62,585 nt of DNA, taken from an uncultured Clostridia bacterium. GTDB lineage: Bacteria; Bacillota; Clostridia; Oscillospirales; Acutalibacteraceae. The stretch is taken from NCBI GenBank assembly GCA_946184295.1, contig CAMHEZ010000009.1, positions 1-62,585 on the forward strand, written 5' to 3'. Below are positions 1-8,900 of the stretch, one piece after another (the first letter of the stretch is position 1; the number at the start of each line of letters is the position of its first letter). Under the pieces are notes generated by a model. The model was not told where the DNA came from. It made no database searches and saw only the letters and a program-made list of their open reading frames with translations. A program made the translations under genes and the position numbers.

Positions 1-73
1 CTGATCTCTTTGTGAAAATCCTCTTTAATCTTCAAAAGTAAATGCTGTCGCCCTGAGGCAATTGAAATAAAGA

Positions 74-102
74 TTGACGGCACACAAAAAATGTGATATA
101 CT
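74..102 (+). promoter_or_regulatory. Sigma-A-type promoter of the thioredoxin-reductase-like gene
   Basis: The -35 box TTGACG (74-79) and -10 box TATACT (97-102) are separated by exactly 17 bp, followed by an AGGAGG ribosome site at about 135-140 and the ATG at 149. Bases 1-73 show no credible gene. Confidence 0.75.
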
Positions 103-148
103 GTGGTATACTAATTGAAAAGGCACATTCAGACAGGAGGATTTTTGG

Positions 149-997
149 ATGTATGACGTTGCCGTAATCGGGACAGGTGCCGCAGGCATTTCTGCGGTAC
201 TGACCCTGCAGGCGTTAAATACGGAATTGGTGTGGCTGGGGCCGCCGAGGCTGTCGCCCAAGATTTCCGCCGCTGAGAAAATCCGCAATTACCCCGGTCT
301 GCCGATGGTATCCGGCGACGAAATGCGGGAGGTATTCCTGCGGCAGACGCAGGAAATGGGGATTACCGTGACCCCGAAGAATGTCACCGGCATTTATGCG
401 ATGAGCGATCACTACGGGATTCTCTGCGGTCAGGAGATGTTCGAGGCCAAAGCGGTTATCCTTTGCACAGGCGTGGAATCGGTCAAGCCGATTCCGGGTG
501 AACTGGAATTTGTGGGACGCGGCGTGAGCTATTGCGCCACCTGCGACGGATTCTTATACAAGGGAAAGACCATCGCCGTGGAGTGTACCACCAAGGACTT
601 GGAACACGAAATACGTTATCTGGCATCTCTTGCAGAAAAGGTGTATCTCGTCCCGCTCTATCCCAATTCGGAAATCACCGCGGAGAATGTGGAAATCATC
701 CGCAAAAAGCCGCTGGGCATTGAGGGAACCAAAAAGGCCGAGCGGCTGGTCTTTGCCGACCGCGAGGTAGATGTGGACGGCGTTTTTATGCTCAAACGCG
801 CCATCGCTCCCTCCGTGCTGCTGAGCGGACTGGAAACCGTTGACGGCCATATCGTGACAGACCGTCAGTGCCGCACCAATCTCAAAGGCTGTTTTGCGGC
901 GGGCGACTGCACCGGCCGTCCCTATCAATACGCCAAGTCTGTGGGCGAAGGCAATGTGGCGGCACATGCGGCCATTGAATATATCAACCAAAGATAA
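149..997 (+). CDS. Thioredoxin-reductase-like flavoprotein lacking NADPH motifs
   Basis: A 282-residue FAD-dependent disulfide reductase. Seen: the N-terminal FAD motif GTGAAG (residues 8-13), the redox pair CATC (129-132) in the context SYCATCDGF, and the C-terminal FAD segment GCFAAGDCTGRPYQ. Ordinary TrxB has GGGxSA followed by HRR for NADPH. Here the matching positions read VECTTKD (144-150) and VPLYP, so the pyridine-nucleotide site looks lost. Family knowledge: clostridial FFTR/DDOR-type thioredoxin reductases lack these motifs, and FFTR uses ferredoxin. Inference: this enzyme reduces thioredoxin or a similar partner with a non-NADPH donor. No thioredoxin gene is adjacent. The ATG follows a strong AGGAGG. 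The class is certain; the electron donor is inferred. Confidence 0.85.
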   Translation: MYDVAVIGTGAAGISAVLTLQALNTELVWLGPPRLSPKISAAEKIRNYPGLPMVSGDEMREVFLRQTQEMGITVTPKNVTGIYAMSDHYGILCGQEMFEAKAVILCTGVESVKPIPGELEFVGRGVSYCATCDGFLYKGKTIAVECTTKDLEHEIRYLASLAEKVYLVPLYPNSEITAENVEIIRKKPLGIEGTKKAERLVFADREVDVDGVFMLKRAIAPSVLLSGLETVDGHIVTDRQCRTNLKGCFAAGDCTGRPYQYAKSVGEGNVAAHAAIEYINQR

Positions 998-1024
998 CGC
1001 ATCAAACGGAAAGGATTCAAGAAA

Positions 1025-3925
1025 ATGCAGTTGAATAAAAATGATTTGATTCACGGATTCCGTGTAGTTTACGGCCAGAAACTCGACGAAATCGGCGCGA
1101 CACTGTGGCGCATGACTTACGAGAAGAACGGTGCCGATCTCATCTGGCTGGAGCGCGAGGACGACAACAAGACCTTCGCTATCGCCTTTAAGACCATTCC
1201 CAGTGACGACACAGGCGTGTTTCATATTCTGGAACACTCTGTCCTCTGCGGTTCGGACAAATATCCCACCAAGGAGCCTTTTGTGGAACTGATCAAGAGT
1301 TCGATGGCAACCTTCCTCAATGCGCTCACCTTCTCGGATAAAACCATGTATCCCATTTCGTCCCGCAACCCGCAGGATTATCTCAACCTCATCGACGTCT
1401 ATATGGACGCGGTGCTGCACCCGCTGAGCATTACCGACCCGCACGCCTTCCGACAGGAGGGCTGGCATTATGAGCTGGACAACCCCGACAGTGAGCTGAT
1501 TTGCAACGGCGTGGTCTACAACGAAATGAAGGGCGCTTATGCCTCTAACGACACTGTGATGGAATTTGCGCTCAACCGCCAGCTCTTCCCCGACACCTGC
1601 TACGGCTGGGAATCCGGCGGCCACCCCGATCATATTACCGAACTGACCTATGAAAATTACCTCGCCAATCATCACAAGTATTATCACCCCTCCAACGCCC
1701 GCATGATTCTGGACGGCGCGATTGACCTGGACGCGGTGCTCGCGAAGCTCGACAGCTTCCTGTGCGCATACGACAAACTTGACATTGACGCAAGCATTCC
1801 CTATCAGCAGCCGGTTCACCCCGCGGAGCGCACCGATTATTACGAAATCGGACCCGAGGAAGATGAAGCCAACAAGGCAATACTGGCCAGAGGCTGGGTC
1901 TTTGGGGATTATGCCGAAAAGGAAAAGAGTCTGGCCTTCTCGGTGCTCTCCGATGTACTGGCGTCTTCCAACGAATCCCCGCTGCCCAAGGCGCTGCTTG
2001 ACAGAGGACTGGCGGAGGACGTATATTTCCGCTCCGATTTCGGCATTCAGCAGCTTTATGCCAACCTGATTATCCGCAACGCAGATCCCGCCAAAAAAGA
2101 CGAAATCTGGACGGTGGTCAAAGACGAGCTGGAAGCACTCGCAACTGGCGGTCTCGACCGTCAGCGCCTGCACAATACCCTCAGCCGCATTGAGTTTGCC
2201 ACCCGTGAGATGGAATTCGACGGTATGCCCCGCGGTCTGGTCTTTGCCATTATGTCGCTGGAAAGCTGGCTCTATGGCGGCGACCCCGCCCAGAATCTCT
2301 GTTACAACGACGTTTTTGCCTCCCTGCGGCGTAAAATCGACGAGGGTTGGTTTGAACAGTTCCTTCGGGAAACGCTGCTTGACAACAACCATTGCGGCGA
2401 CGTCTGTCTGCTGCCATCGAAGACACTCGGCGAGGAAAAGCGCGATGCCGAAAAAGCCCGTCTGGCCACTATCAAAGCGGAACTCAGCACCGAGCGGATT
2501 GACAGCGTCATCCGAGAGTTCAAAACATTGCGGGAACGTCAGGAGGCGGAAGATACCCCTGAACAGCTCGCCACGCTGCCGCGTCTTTCTTTGCGTGATA
2601 TCCCGGTACAGGGCAAACGGTTTGCGCAAAATGTCCTCTATCTGGACGGAATACCTCTGCTGCATCAGCCGCTGGAAACCAACGGCATCACATATCTGAA
2701 TCTCTATTTCAACGTGGAAGACTTCCCGATAGAAACGCTGCCCAAGGTAGCTTTCCTTGCTTCACTGTTGGGCGAATCCGCAACTGAGCATTACACCGCG
2801 CTCGAACTGCAAAGCGAATTGCAGGGCAAGCTGGGACACTTTGCCGCTTCGCTTATTACCACTGCCAAACGCGGACAGACCGACGACGTGACCCCCCGCC
2901 TCGCGGTGAAAATCGCGCTGCTCGACAGCAGCAAGTCCGACGCGGTCAGACTGCTCGACGAGGTGCTCAACCGCTCCGACTTTTCCGACACGGCCTTTGT
3001 TTACAATATCCTGCGTCAATATCTCATTGTTTTTGAACAAGGCGTTGCCATGCGGGGCAACTATTATGCCTCTCTGCGCGCCGCCTCCGCGAGCAGCACC
3101 AAGGGTGCGGTCGATGAAGCGACCGGCGGTATTTCCATGCTGCGCTGGTTCCGACAGCTCGACAGTTCCTTTGAACAGGACGGCGCGGTCTTCTGTGAAA
3201 GCCTGAACGCGCTGCTCGGCCAGCTCTTCATCAGATCCCGTCTGACGTTCAGTCTGACCGGCCACTATGATGAGGCGTGGCTCAAAGAAATTGCAGCTTT
3301 CATTGGCGATGGCGTGATGGGTGACAAGGTTTCCTATGCAAAAGCGCCCAAGCGCCGCGAGGGCTTCCTCATTCCCGCCGAGATTGGTTTTGCGGCCAAA
3401 TCCTCCAATCTCATTGCGTTGAACACACAGCCAAACGGCTCCGATAAAGTGGCCGCGCAGTTGCTTACTTTTGATTACCTGTGGAACGATATCCGCGTCA
3501 AGGGCGGTGCCTACGGCACATCCCTGAGAGCCAACGCGAACGGTGACATCAGTCTGACAACCTATCGCGACCCCAGCCCTTCCCGTTCGCTGGATTCCTT
3601 TGACAAGGCCGGCGCCGCGCTGCGCGATTTCTGCGCGGCAGACGGCGATATCGAAAAGTATATCATCAGCACTGTGGCAGCGGGTGAACCGCTTCTTACG
3701 CCCCGTGCCGAGGGTGAAAGAGCTGTGGGTATGTACTTTGCCGGGATTACCAACGACGATTTGCAGCGCGAGCGCGAAGAGATTCTCGGCACCACTGCCG
3801 TACAGCTGGAGGCCTTCAGCCATGCGCTGGATCAGGTATGCGCCGATTCCGGCGTTTGTGTGGTAGGCGGCAAGATGACGCTCGACGTCTGCGGCGACAA
3901 GCTCGAATCTGTAGAAGCACTGTAA
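1025..3925 (+). CDS. M16C-family zinc metallopeptidase (presequence-protease-like)
   Basis: A 966-residue protein, the usual size for fused two-half M16C peptidases (PreP/Cym1, insulinase superfamily). The inverted zinc motif HILEH (residues 67-71) is followed by SVLCGSDKYP and KEPFVELIKSS, typical of the subfamily. The chain continues through the M16C-associated middle domain to a second, non-catalytic M16 half ending near GGKMTLDVCG. Members cut short unstructured peptides inside a closed chamber. There is no signal peptide, so it is probably cytoplasmic. It starts 28 bp after the flavoprotein, with AAAGGA upstream of the ATG, and may be co-transcribed. The substrate is unknown. Confidence 0.93.
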   Translation: MQLNKNDLIHGFRVVYGQKLDEIGATLWRMTYEKNGADLIWLEREDDNKTFAIAFKTIPSDDTGVFHILEHSVLCGSDKYPTKEPFVELIKSSMATFLNALTFSDKTMYPISSRNPQDYLNLIDVYMDAVLHPLSITDPHAFRQEGWHYELDNPDSELICNGVVYNEMKGAYASNDTVMEFALNRQLFPDTCYGWESGGHPDHITELTYENYLANHHKYYHPSNARMILDGAIDLDAVLAKLDSFLCAYDKLDIDASIPYQQPVHPAERTDYYEIGPEEDEANKAILARGWVFGDYAEKEKSLAFSVLSDVLASSNESPLPKALLDRGLAEDVYFRSDFGIQQLYANLIIRNADPAKKDEIWTVVKDELEALATGGLDRQRLHNTLSRIEFATREMEFDGMPRGLVFAIMSLESWLYGGDPAQNLCYNDVFASLRRKIDEGWFEQFLRETLLDNNHCGDVCLLPSKTLGEEKRDAEKARLATIKAELSTERIDSVIREFKTLRERQEAEDTPEQLATLPRLSLRDIPVQGKRFAQNVLYLDGIPLLHQPLETNGITYLNLYFNVEDFPIETLPKVAFLASLLGESATEHYTALELQSELQGKLGHFAASLITTAKRGQTDDVTPRLAVKIALLDSSKSDAVRLLDEVLNRSDFSDTAFVYNILRQYLIVFEQGVAMRGNYYASLRAASASSTKGAVDEATGGISMLRWFRQLDSSFEQDGAVFCESLNALLGQLFIRSRLTFSLTGHYDEAWLKEIAAFIGDGVMGDKVSYAKAPKRREGFLIPAEIGFAAKSSNLIALNTQPNGSDKVAAQLLTFDYLWNDIRVKGGAYGTSLRANANGDISLTTYRDPSPSRSLDSFDKAGAALRDFCAADGDIEKYIISTVAAGEPLLTPRAEGERAVGMYFAGITNDDLQREREEILGTTAVQLEAFSHALDQVCADSGVCVVGGKMTLDVCGDKLESVEAL

Positions 3926-3935
3926 TAAAAAAGAG

Positions 3936-3964
3936 TTGCAACGGCGCGACCGTTATGTTATAAT
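3936..3964 (+). promoter_or_regulatory. Sigma-A-type promoter for tepA
   Basis: TTGCAA (3936-3941) and a perfect TATAAT (3959-3964) with a 17-bp spacer lie in the gap after the M16 gene. The spacer contains a small dyad (AACGG-CGCGA-CCGTT). Confidence 0.75.
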
Positions 3965-4037
3965 CAACAAGATGTATAAACAGGCGCTCATTCACGCATA
4001 ATAGCATCGGAAACGATATATTATAAATGAGAGGGCG

Positions 4038-4790
4038 ATGGAATTGGATTGGAGCAACGATGAGGCATTCGGCGCGGATGGATGCGGCACGGAACACGAT
4101 GGCGCGAGCGGTGAAGGCGTTTCGGCTGCCGAAGGATTCAGTCGCGACGAGCTTTCCCAGATCGAACAGACCGGCACCATCACTTCAGCCAAGGGCAAGC
4201 ATATCATTCACTGCCTTTCCGTTATCGGACAGATCGAAGGTCATCAGGAGTTGCCCGCTCCCAACAAGACCACCAAGTATGAGCATATCATGCCGCAGTT
4301 GGTGGCGGTGGAGGAGGCCGAGGACATCGAGGGACTGATTATTCTGCTCAACACGGTGGGCGGCGATGTGGAGGCCGGACTGGCACTCGCAGAGCTGATT
4401 GCGGGCATGAATACCCCGACCGTTTCGCTGGTACTCGGCGGCGGACACTCCATCGGCGTGCCGCTGGCGGTATCCGCCAAGCGCTCCTTCATCGTGCCAT
4501 CAGCCACCATGACCATTCACCCGGTACGCATGAGCGGCCTGGTGCTGGGCGTACCCCAGACCATGACCTACTTTGAAAAGATGCAGGAGCGCATTTCCCG
4601 TTTTGTCGCAGCCAATTCCGGCATGACGGCGGAACGCTTCAATGAGCTTTCCTGCAACACCGGCGAGCTGGTCATGGATATCGGCACCGTGCTGGACGGA
4701 CAACAAGCTGTGAGTGAAGGCCTGATTGACGAGATCGGCTCTCTCAGCAGCGCCATTGCCTGTCTGTACGACATGATAGAAAGCCATTAG
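4038..4790 (+). CDS. tepA: ClpP-like serine protease, translocation-enhancing TepA family
   Basis: A 250-residue ClpP-fold protein. The nucleophile motif GGGHSIGVP places Ser138; the base lies in MTIHPVRMSG (His161); a candidate acid lies in MDIGTVLDG. The NTVGGDVEAG segment matches the oxyanion-strand region of TepA (B. subtilis YmfB), a ClpP relative linked to protein export. The first 40 or so residues are acidic and poorly conserved. The ribosome site AGAGGG sits very close to the ATG, so the exact start is less certain. tepA near an ftsK/spoIIIE gene and M16 peptidases is a conserved Firmicutes arrangement; here uppP lies between tepA and ftsK. Confidence 0.88.
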   Translation: MELDWSNDEAFGADGCGTEHDGASGEGVSAAEGFSRDELSQIEQTGTITSAKGKHIIHCLSVIGQIEGHQELPAPNKTTKYEHIMPQLVAVEEAEDIEGLIILLNTVGGDVEAGLALAELIAGMNTPTVSLVLGGGHSIGVPLAVSAKRSFIVPSATMTIHPVRMSGLVLGVPQTMTYFEKMQERISRFVAANSGMTAERFNELSCNTGELVMDIGTVLDGQQAVSEGLIDEIGSLSSAIACLYDMIESH

Positions 4791-4800
4791 TCTTGCGTTG

Positions 4801-4831
4801 GCAGCCGGCAATTGACAGAATTGCCGGCTGC
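4801..4831 (+). terminator. Perfect 13-bp hairpin between tepA and uppP
   Basis: The arms GCAGCCGGCAATT (4801-4813) and AATTGCCGGCTGC (4819-4831) pair perfectly around a 5-nt loop. No T-run follows, so this is an mRNA stabiliser, attenuator or weak terminator rather than a classic intrinsic terminator. Confidence 0.6.
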
Positions 4832-4861
4832 CAGCCGGAACAAAGAAAGAGGTACATATCT

Positions 4862-5818
4862 ATGAGTATTTTAGAAGCCATTATTCAGGGCATCGTGCAG
4901 GGTCTCACTGAATTTCTGCCGGTATCCAGCAGCGGGCATTTGTCGCTGGTGCAGCACATTCTGCCCTCCACGTCGAGCGGCAGTACGGAAGTCGGCAATC
5001 AGACTTTGTCACTCTTCCTCCATTTCGGCACGCTGTTTGCGGTGTTTATCGTCTACCGTGAACTGATCTGGAATATGATTCTGGAATTTTTCCGCATGTG
5101 TCGGGATTTCTTCACCGGCAAATTTGTCTGGAAACTCGATAAGATGAATAAGGAACGCCGCATGATTCTCTTTGTCTTTGTGGCATCGGCGTTTGCCATT
5201 CTGCTGTTCCTGCCGCTGTTCGGCTGGCTGGGGCTGGAACTCGCCGACGGTGAGACTGTCAAGAGTTTCTCTGACCTCTCGGAGTACTTCTCCAATGACA
5301 GCGACATCATGGCGGAAGGCGTCTTCTTTGTTCTGACCGGTATCATGATCCTGCTCGCCACCGTCTTTAATTTCCGTCTGGGCAAGTACGAGCGTCAGCC
5401 CGACGACGTGCTCACTCTGCGTAACGCCTGTGCAATGGGGCTGGGGCAATGCTTCGCCGCCATGCCGGGTATCAGCCGTTCCGGCACCACCACCACGATG
5501 GGTATGCTCACCGGAGCCGAGAAAAATACCGCGCTGGAGTTTTCCTTTATCATGGGTATTCCCGCCATTCTGGCTGCTAACGTGCTGGAAATCAAGGACG
5601 TGGAATGGTCGGCTGTCAGTCATTCCATGATTGTCGCCATGCTTGTGGGCATTGTAGTTTCCGCCGTGGTAGGCGTTCTGGCCATCAAGCTGCTCAAATG
5701 GCTGGTGTCTAACGACAAGTTCCAGTACTTCGGCTATTACTGCCTTGTGCTTGGCGTGGTGGTTATCATTCTTGGCACCATTGAGAACGTGACTGATATC
5801 CGCTTCTCGCTGGGATAA
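4862..5818 (+). CDS. uppP: Undecaprenyl-diphosphatase UppP/BacA
   Basis: A membrane enzyme that dephosphorylates undecaprenyl pyrophosphate to recycle the lipid carrier for peptidoglycan and other wall polymers. The protein opens MSILEAIIQGIVQGLTEFLP; the signature VSSSGH follows directly, and the second motif GISRSGTT lies in the middle. Several hydrophobic helices run to the C-terminus. An upstream in-frame ATG at 4793 would run the coding region through the perfect hairpin; the ATG at 4862 follows AAAGAGGT and gives the family N-terminus, so I chose it (318 residues). High-level homologues confer bacitracin tolerance. Confidence 0.96.
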   Translation: MSILEAIIQGIVQGLTEFLPVSSSGHLSLVQHILPSTSSGSTEVGNQTLSLFLHFGTLFAVFIVYRELIWNMILEFFRMCRDFFTGKFVWKLDKMNKERRMILFVFVASAFAILLFLPLFGWLGLELADGETVKSFSDLSEYFSNDSDIMAEGVFFVLTGIMILLATVFNFRLGKYERQPDDVLTLRNACAMGLGQCFAAMPGISRSGTTTTMGMLTGAEKNTALEFSFIMGIPAILAANVLEIKDVEWSAVSHSMIVAMLVGIVVSAVVGVLAIKLLKWLVSNDKFQYFGYYCLVLGVVVIILGTIENVTDIRFSLG

Positions 5819-5843
5819 TTCCTTTTATCTATTCATCAAATGA

Positions 5844-5898
5844 TTGAGGCACTTCACGCTGAGCGACGTCACAGGCTGCGGGTGCCTCAAATTTGTCT
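5844..5898 (+). terminator. Probable terminator after uppP
   Basis: TTGAGGCAC (5844-5852) pairs with GTGCCTCAA (5882-5890) and is followed by the T-rich ATTTGTCTTT. The 29-nt loop is structured (GAGCGACGTC...). Confidence 0.6.
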
Positions 5899-5951
5899 TT
5901 ATGGTATTGATGATATATTTTGTTTGATTGCAGCGAGGTAATGAAATTAAC

Positions 5952-8900
5952 ATGGCACAACGTAAAACGACCCGTAAATCCACCGGTCGGGGCGGCCGCA
6001 AAACGCCGGCCAAAAAGAAATTTACCGCCAGGGGTAAAGGTTCCCGCAAAGGCGGCCGCTCCCGCCGCAAAAAGTCCCGCACGTTCCGCCTGTGGCAGAA
6101 CGTGGCCGATACCTGCACGGGACTGGGAGAACACATTGCGAACGGCGTCACTGCGCTCCATAACCGCATCTGGCACCCGAACGGTGAAAACGAAGCGGAA
6201 CAGAATCCCCTTTCTCCCAAAAAAAGAGCGTCCGGCACGGCAACCAAAAAGACCAAAAGAAAAACAGGAAAGGAGCATCATCATATGGACGACGAGGATA
6301 TCAAAACCGAAAACGCAGCCGCAGATACTCCGGGGGATCCGGACGGGCTTGACGAAGAAATCAGCTGGAATCAGCAGCTATCCTCCATTATCATTGGCGT
6401 GCTGGCACTGCTGATGCTGGCGCTGATCGTCTTCAAGGGCGACAACCTCTGGACGGTCATTCACAATTTCATCTTCGGAATGTTCGGCAATATGGCCATT
6501 CTCTGGAACGCCCTGCTGGTGTATTCCGGCTATATGTTCGCCAAGCAGAAAGGCGAAATGCGGATTCTCGAAATTACCCGCGGGGCGGCAGGCATTATCA
6601 TCTTTATTGACGTACTGACCTACATACTGATTCAGTCAAACGGCTACCGGAACATGTCGGGGGAACTGACCTACGGTTATCTGGCCATGGCGGGGCAAAT
6701 CTACGACGACGGCGCAAAGCTCGGCGGTACGGGACTGCTGGGCGGCCTGATCGGGGAGATTCTGCTGCATCTGCTGGGCAAGGCCGGCGGCGCGATCGTC
6801 TGCGGGCTGGTACTTTTCGGGCTGGCAATGCTGATTTCTCACACCACGCCCGTGGCGCTGATTGAAAATATCCGCCGCACCATCCGACACGGCTGGCTGG
6901 TTACCACCGCTCTGTTCCGCGAGGAGATTCCCCGCACCGTCATGGCCGTTCTCAAAGGAGAAGATCTCGACGAGGAACATCTCTCCTTCGATGATGAAGA
7001 GGGCTATGATGAAGACGGGGACGGCAATGCTTATGCGGACGACCCTGCCTATCCCTCCAAACCGGACGACATCTTTGTTTTTACGGACGAGCCGGACAGT
7101 GGCGATGACGTTCCGGCAGCTATGGCAGATGACAGCAGCGATGAGCAAACCGCCGACGAGCTCAAAAAGAGCCTGGCGGAGATGGACGTGGGCGACATCA
7201 TCAACAAGGTCGCTCAGATTAAGGAACAGAAGAAGAAAAAGAAAAAGAAAACCCGCGCCGAGGAAATTGAGGAACAGAAAGAGGCTTTCGCGCAACAGGT
7301 GGACGCCGCTCAGACAGAAGCCCAACAGGACACCGACACGCAGGAAAATCAAGAAGAGACCTATCAATACCCCACCGTGCGCCTGCTGATTGCCTCCAAA
7401 AATACCGGCGAGGCCGACAGCCTGGAGGAATTGCGGGAAACGGCCGACAAGCTCATCAATACACTTGCCGAGTACGGCGTGAAGGCTTCCCTTTCCGACG
7501 TGAGCCGCGGCCCCACGGTTACCCGCTACGAAATCAACCCGGCGCCCGGCGTGAAGATCAACAAGATCACCAATCTCTCCAACGACATCGCGCTGCGTCT
7601 GGCGGCGCAGTCCATCAGAATTGAAGCGCCCATTCCCGGCAAGCCCGCCGTGGGCATTGAAATTCCAAACAAAAACAAACAGATGGTGCGCATTCGCGAG
7701 ATCCTCGGCTCCCGGGAATTTGCCGAAGCCAAAGGATCGCTCGTGGTGGCGCTGGGCAAGGATATCGAGGGCAACATCGTCCTCTGTGACCTCAGCAAAA
7801 TGCCCCACCTGCTCATCGCCGGTTCGACCGGTTCCGGCAAATCGGTGTGCGTCAATTCCATGCTCATGAGCCTGCTCTACAAGTATTCTCCCAAGGAAGT
7901 GCGCATGGTGCTGATCGACCCAAAATCGGTTGAATTTGATATGTATAACGGCATTCCTCATCTGCTGGTGCCGGTGGTCTGTGAACCCAAAAAGGCCGCA
8001 GGCGCTTTGCAGTGGGCCGTCAGCGAGATGCTCAAACGCTACGGTATGCTCAAAGAACGCGGTGCGAGAAATATCGACAACTACAACCGTCTGGCCGAGG
8101 AAACCGGTGAATTTGAAAAGCTCTGCCGCATTGTCATCGTGATCGACGAAATGGCTGACCTGATGATCGCCTCGCCAAAAGAGGTGGAAGACGCTATCGC
8201 ACGACTGGCCGCTATGGCGCGTGCGGCGGGCATGTATATGGTGCTGGCCACCCAGCGCCCCTCTGTGGACGTCATTACCGGCACGATCAAGAACAACATT
8301 CCCAGCCGTATCGCGCTGGCAGTATCTTCACAGGTCGATTCCCGTACCATTCTGGACGAAGGCGGCGCAGAGAATCTCATCGGCTACGGCGACATGCTCT
8401 ATCATCCGATGGGCTCCAGCAAACACCTGCGTGTGCAGGGCTGCTTCGTGGACGACGTCGAGGTGGAGCGCGTGATTAAGTTCGTCAAACAGAACGGTGC
8501 GGCAGAGTACGACGACAACATCGCCGACGAAATCGAGCGCAATTCCATGGACGGCGCCGCCGCAGAAAGCGGTGCGGACTTCGAGGGCAAAGACGAGTTC
8601 TTCGAGAAGGCCGTCGAGGTTGTCACCGAGGCAGGACAGGCCTCCACTTCCATGCTTCAGCGGCGGCTGGGTGTGGGATATGCCCGTGCGGGACGTATCA
8701 TTGACCAGCTGGAGGAACAGGGGATTATCGGTCCCTACGAGGGTTCCAAGCCACGCGCCGTGCTGATTACCCACACGCAGTGGCTGGAAATGACCATGAG
8801 CAAGATACCCGCCGGTAAAAACGACCCCATCGTCCGCAGTCACAGCCAGTTCGCCGCCCAGACGCTTGACAACGGTCACGAGGAGATCACGGCCAGACAG

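Noticed and set aside
554-2665. 703-codon open frame on the minus strand
   Set aside because: It lies wholly opposite the thioredoxin-reductase-like and M16 genes, has no ribosome site or family motif, and reflects the codon bias of the real genes.
4793-4861. Upstream start for uppP
   Set aside because: It would translate the perfect hairpin and add 23 residues not seen in the family.
6636-7961. 441-codon minus-strand frame opposite ftsK
   Set aside because: Shadow of ftsK; composition is the reverse of its acidic and Lys-rich regions.
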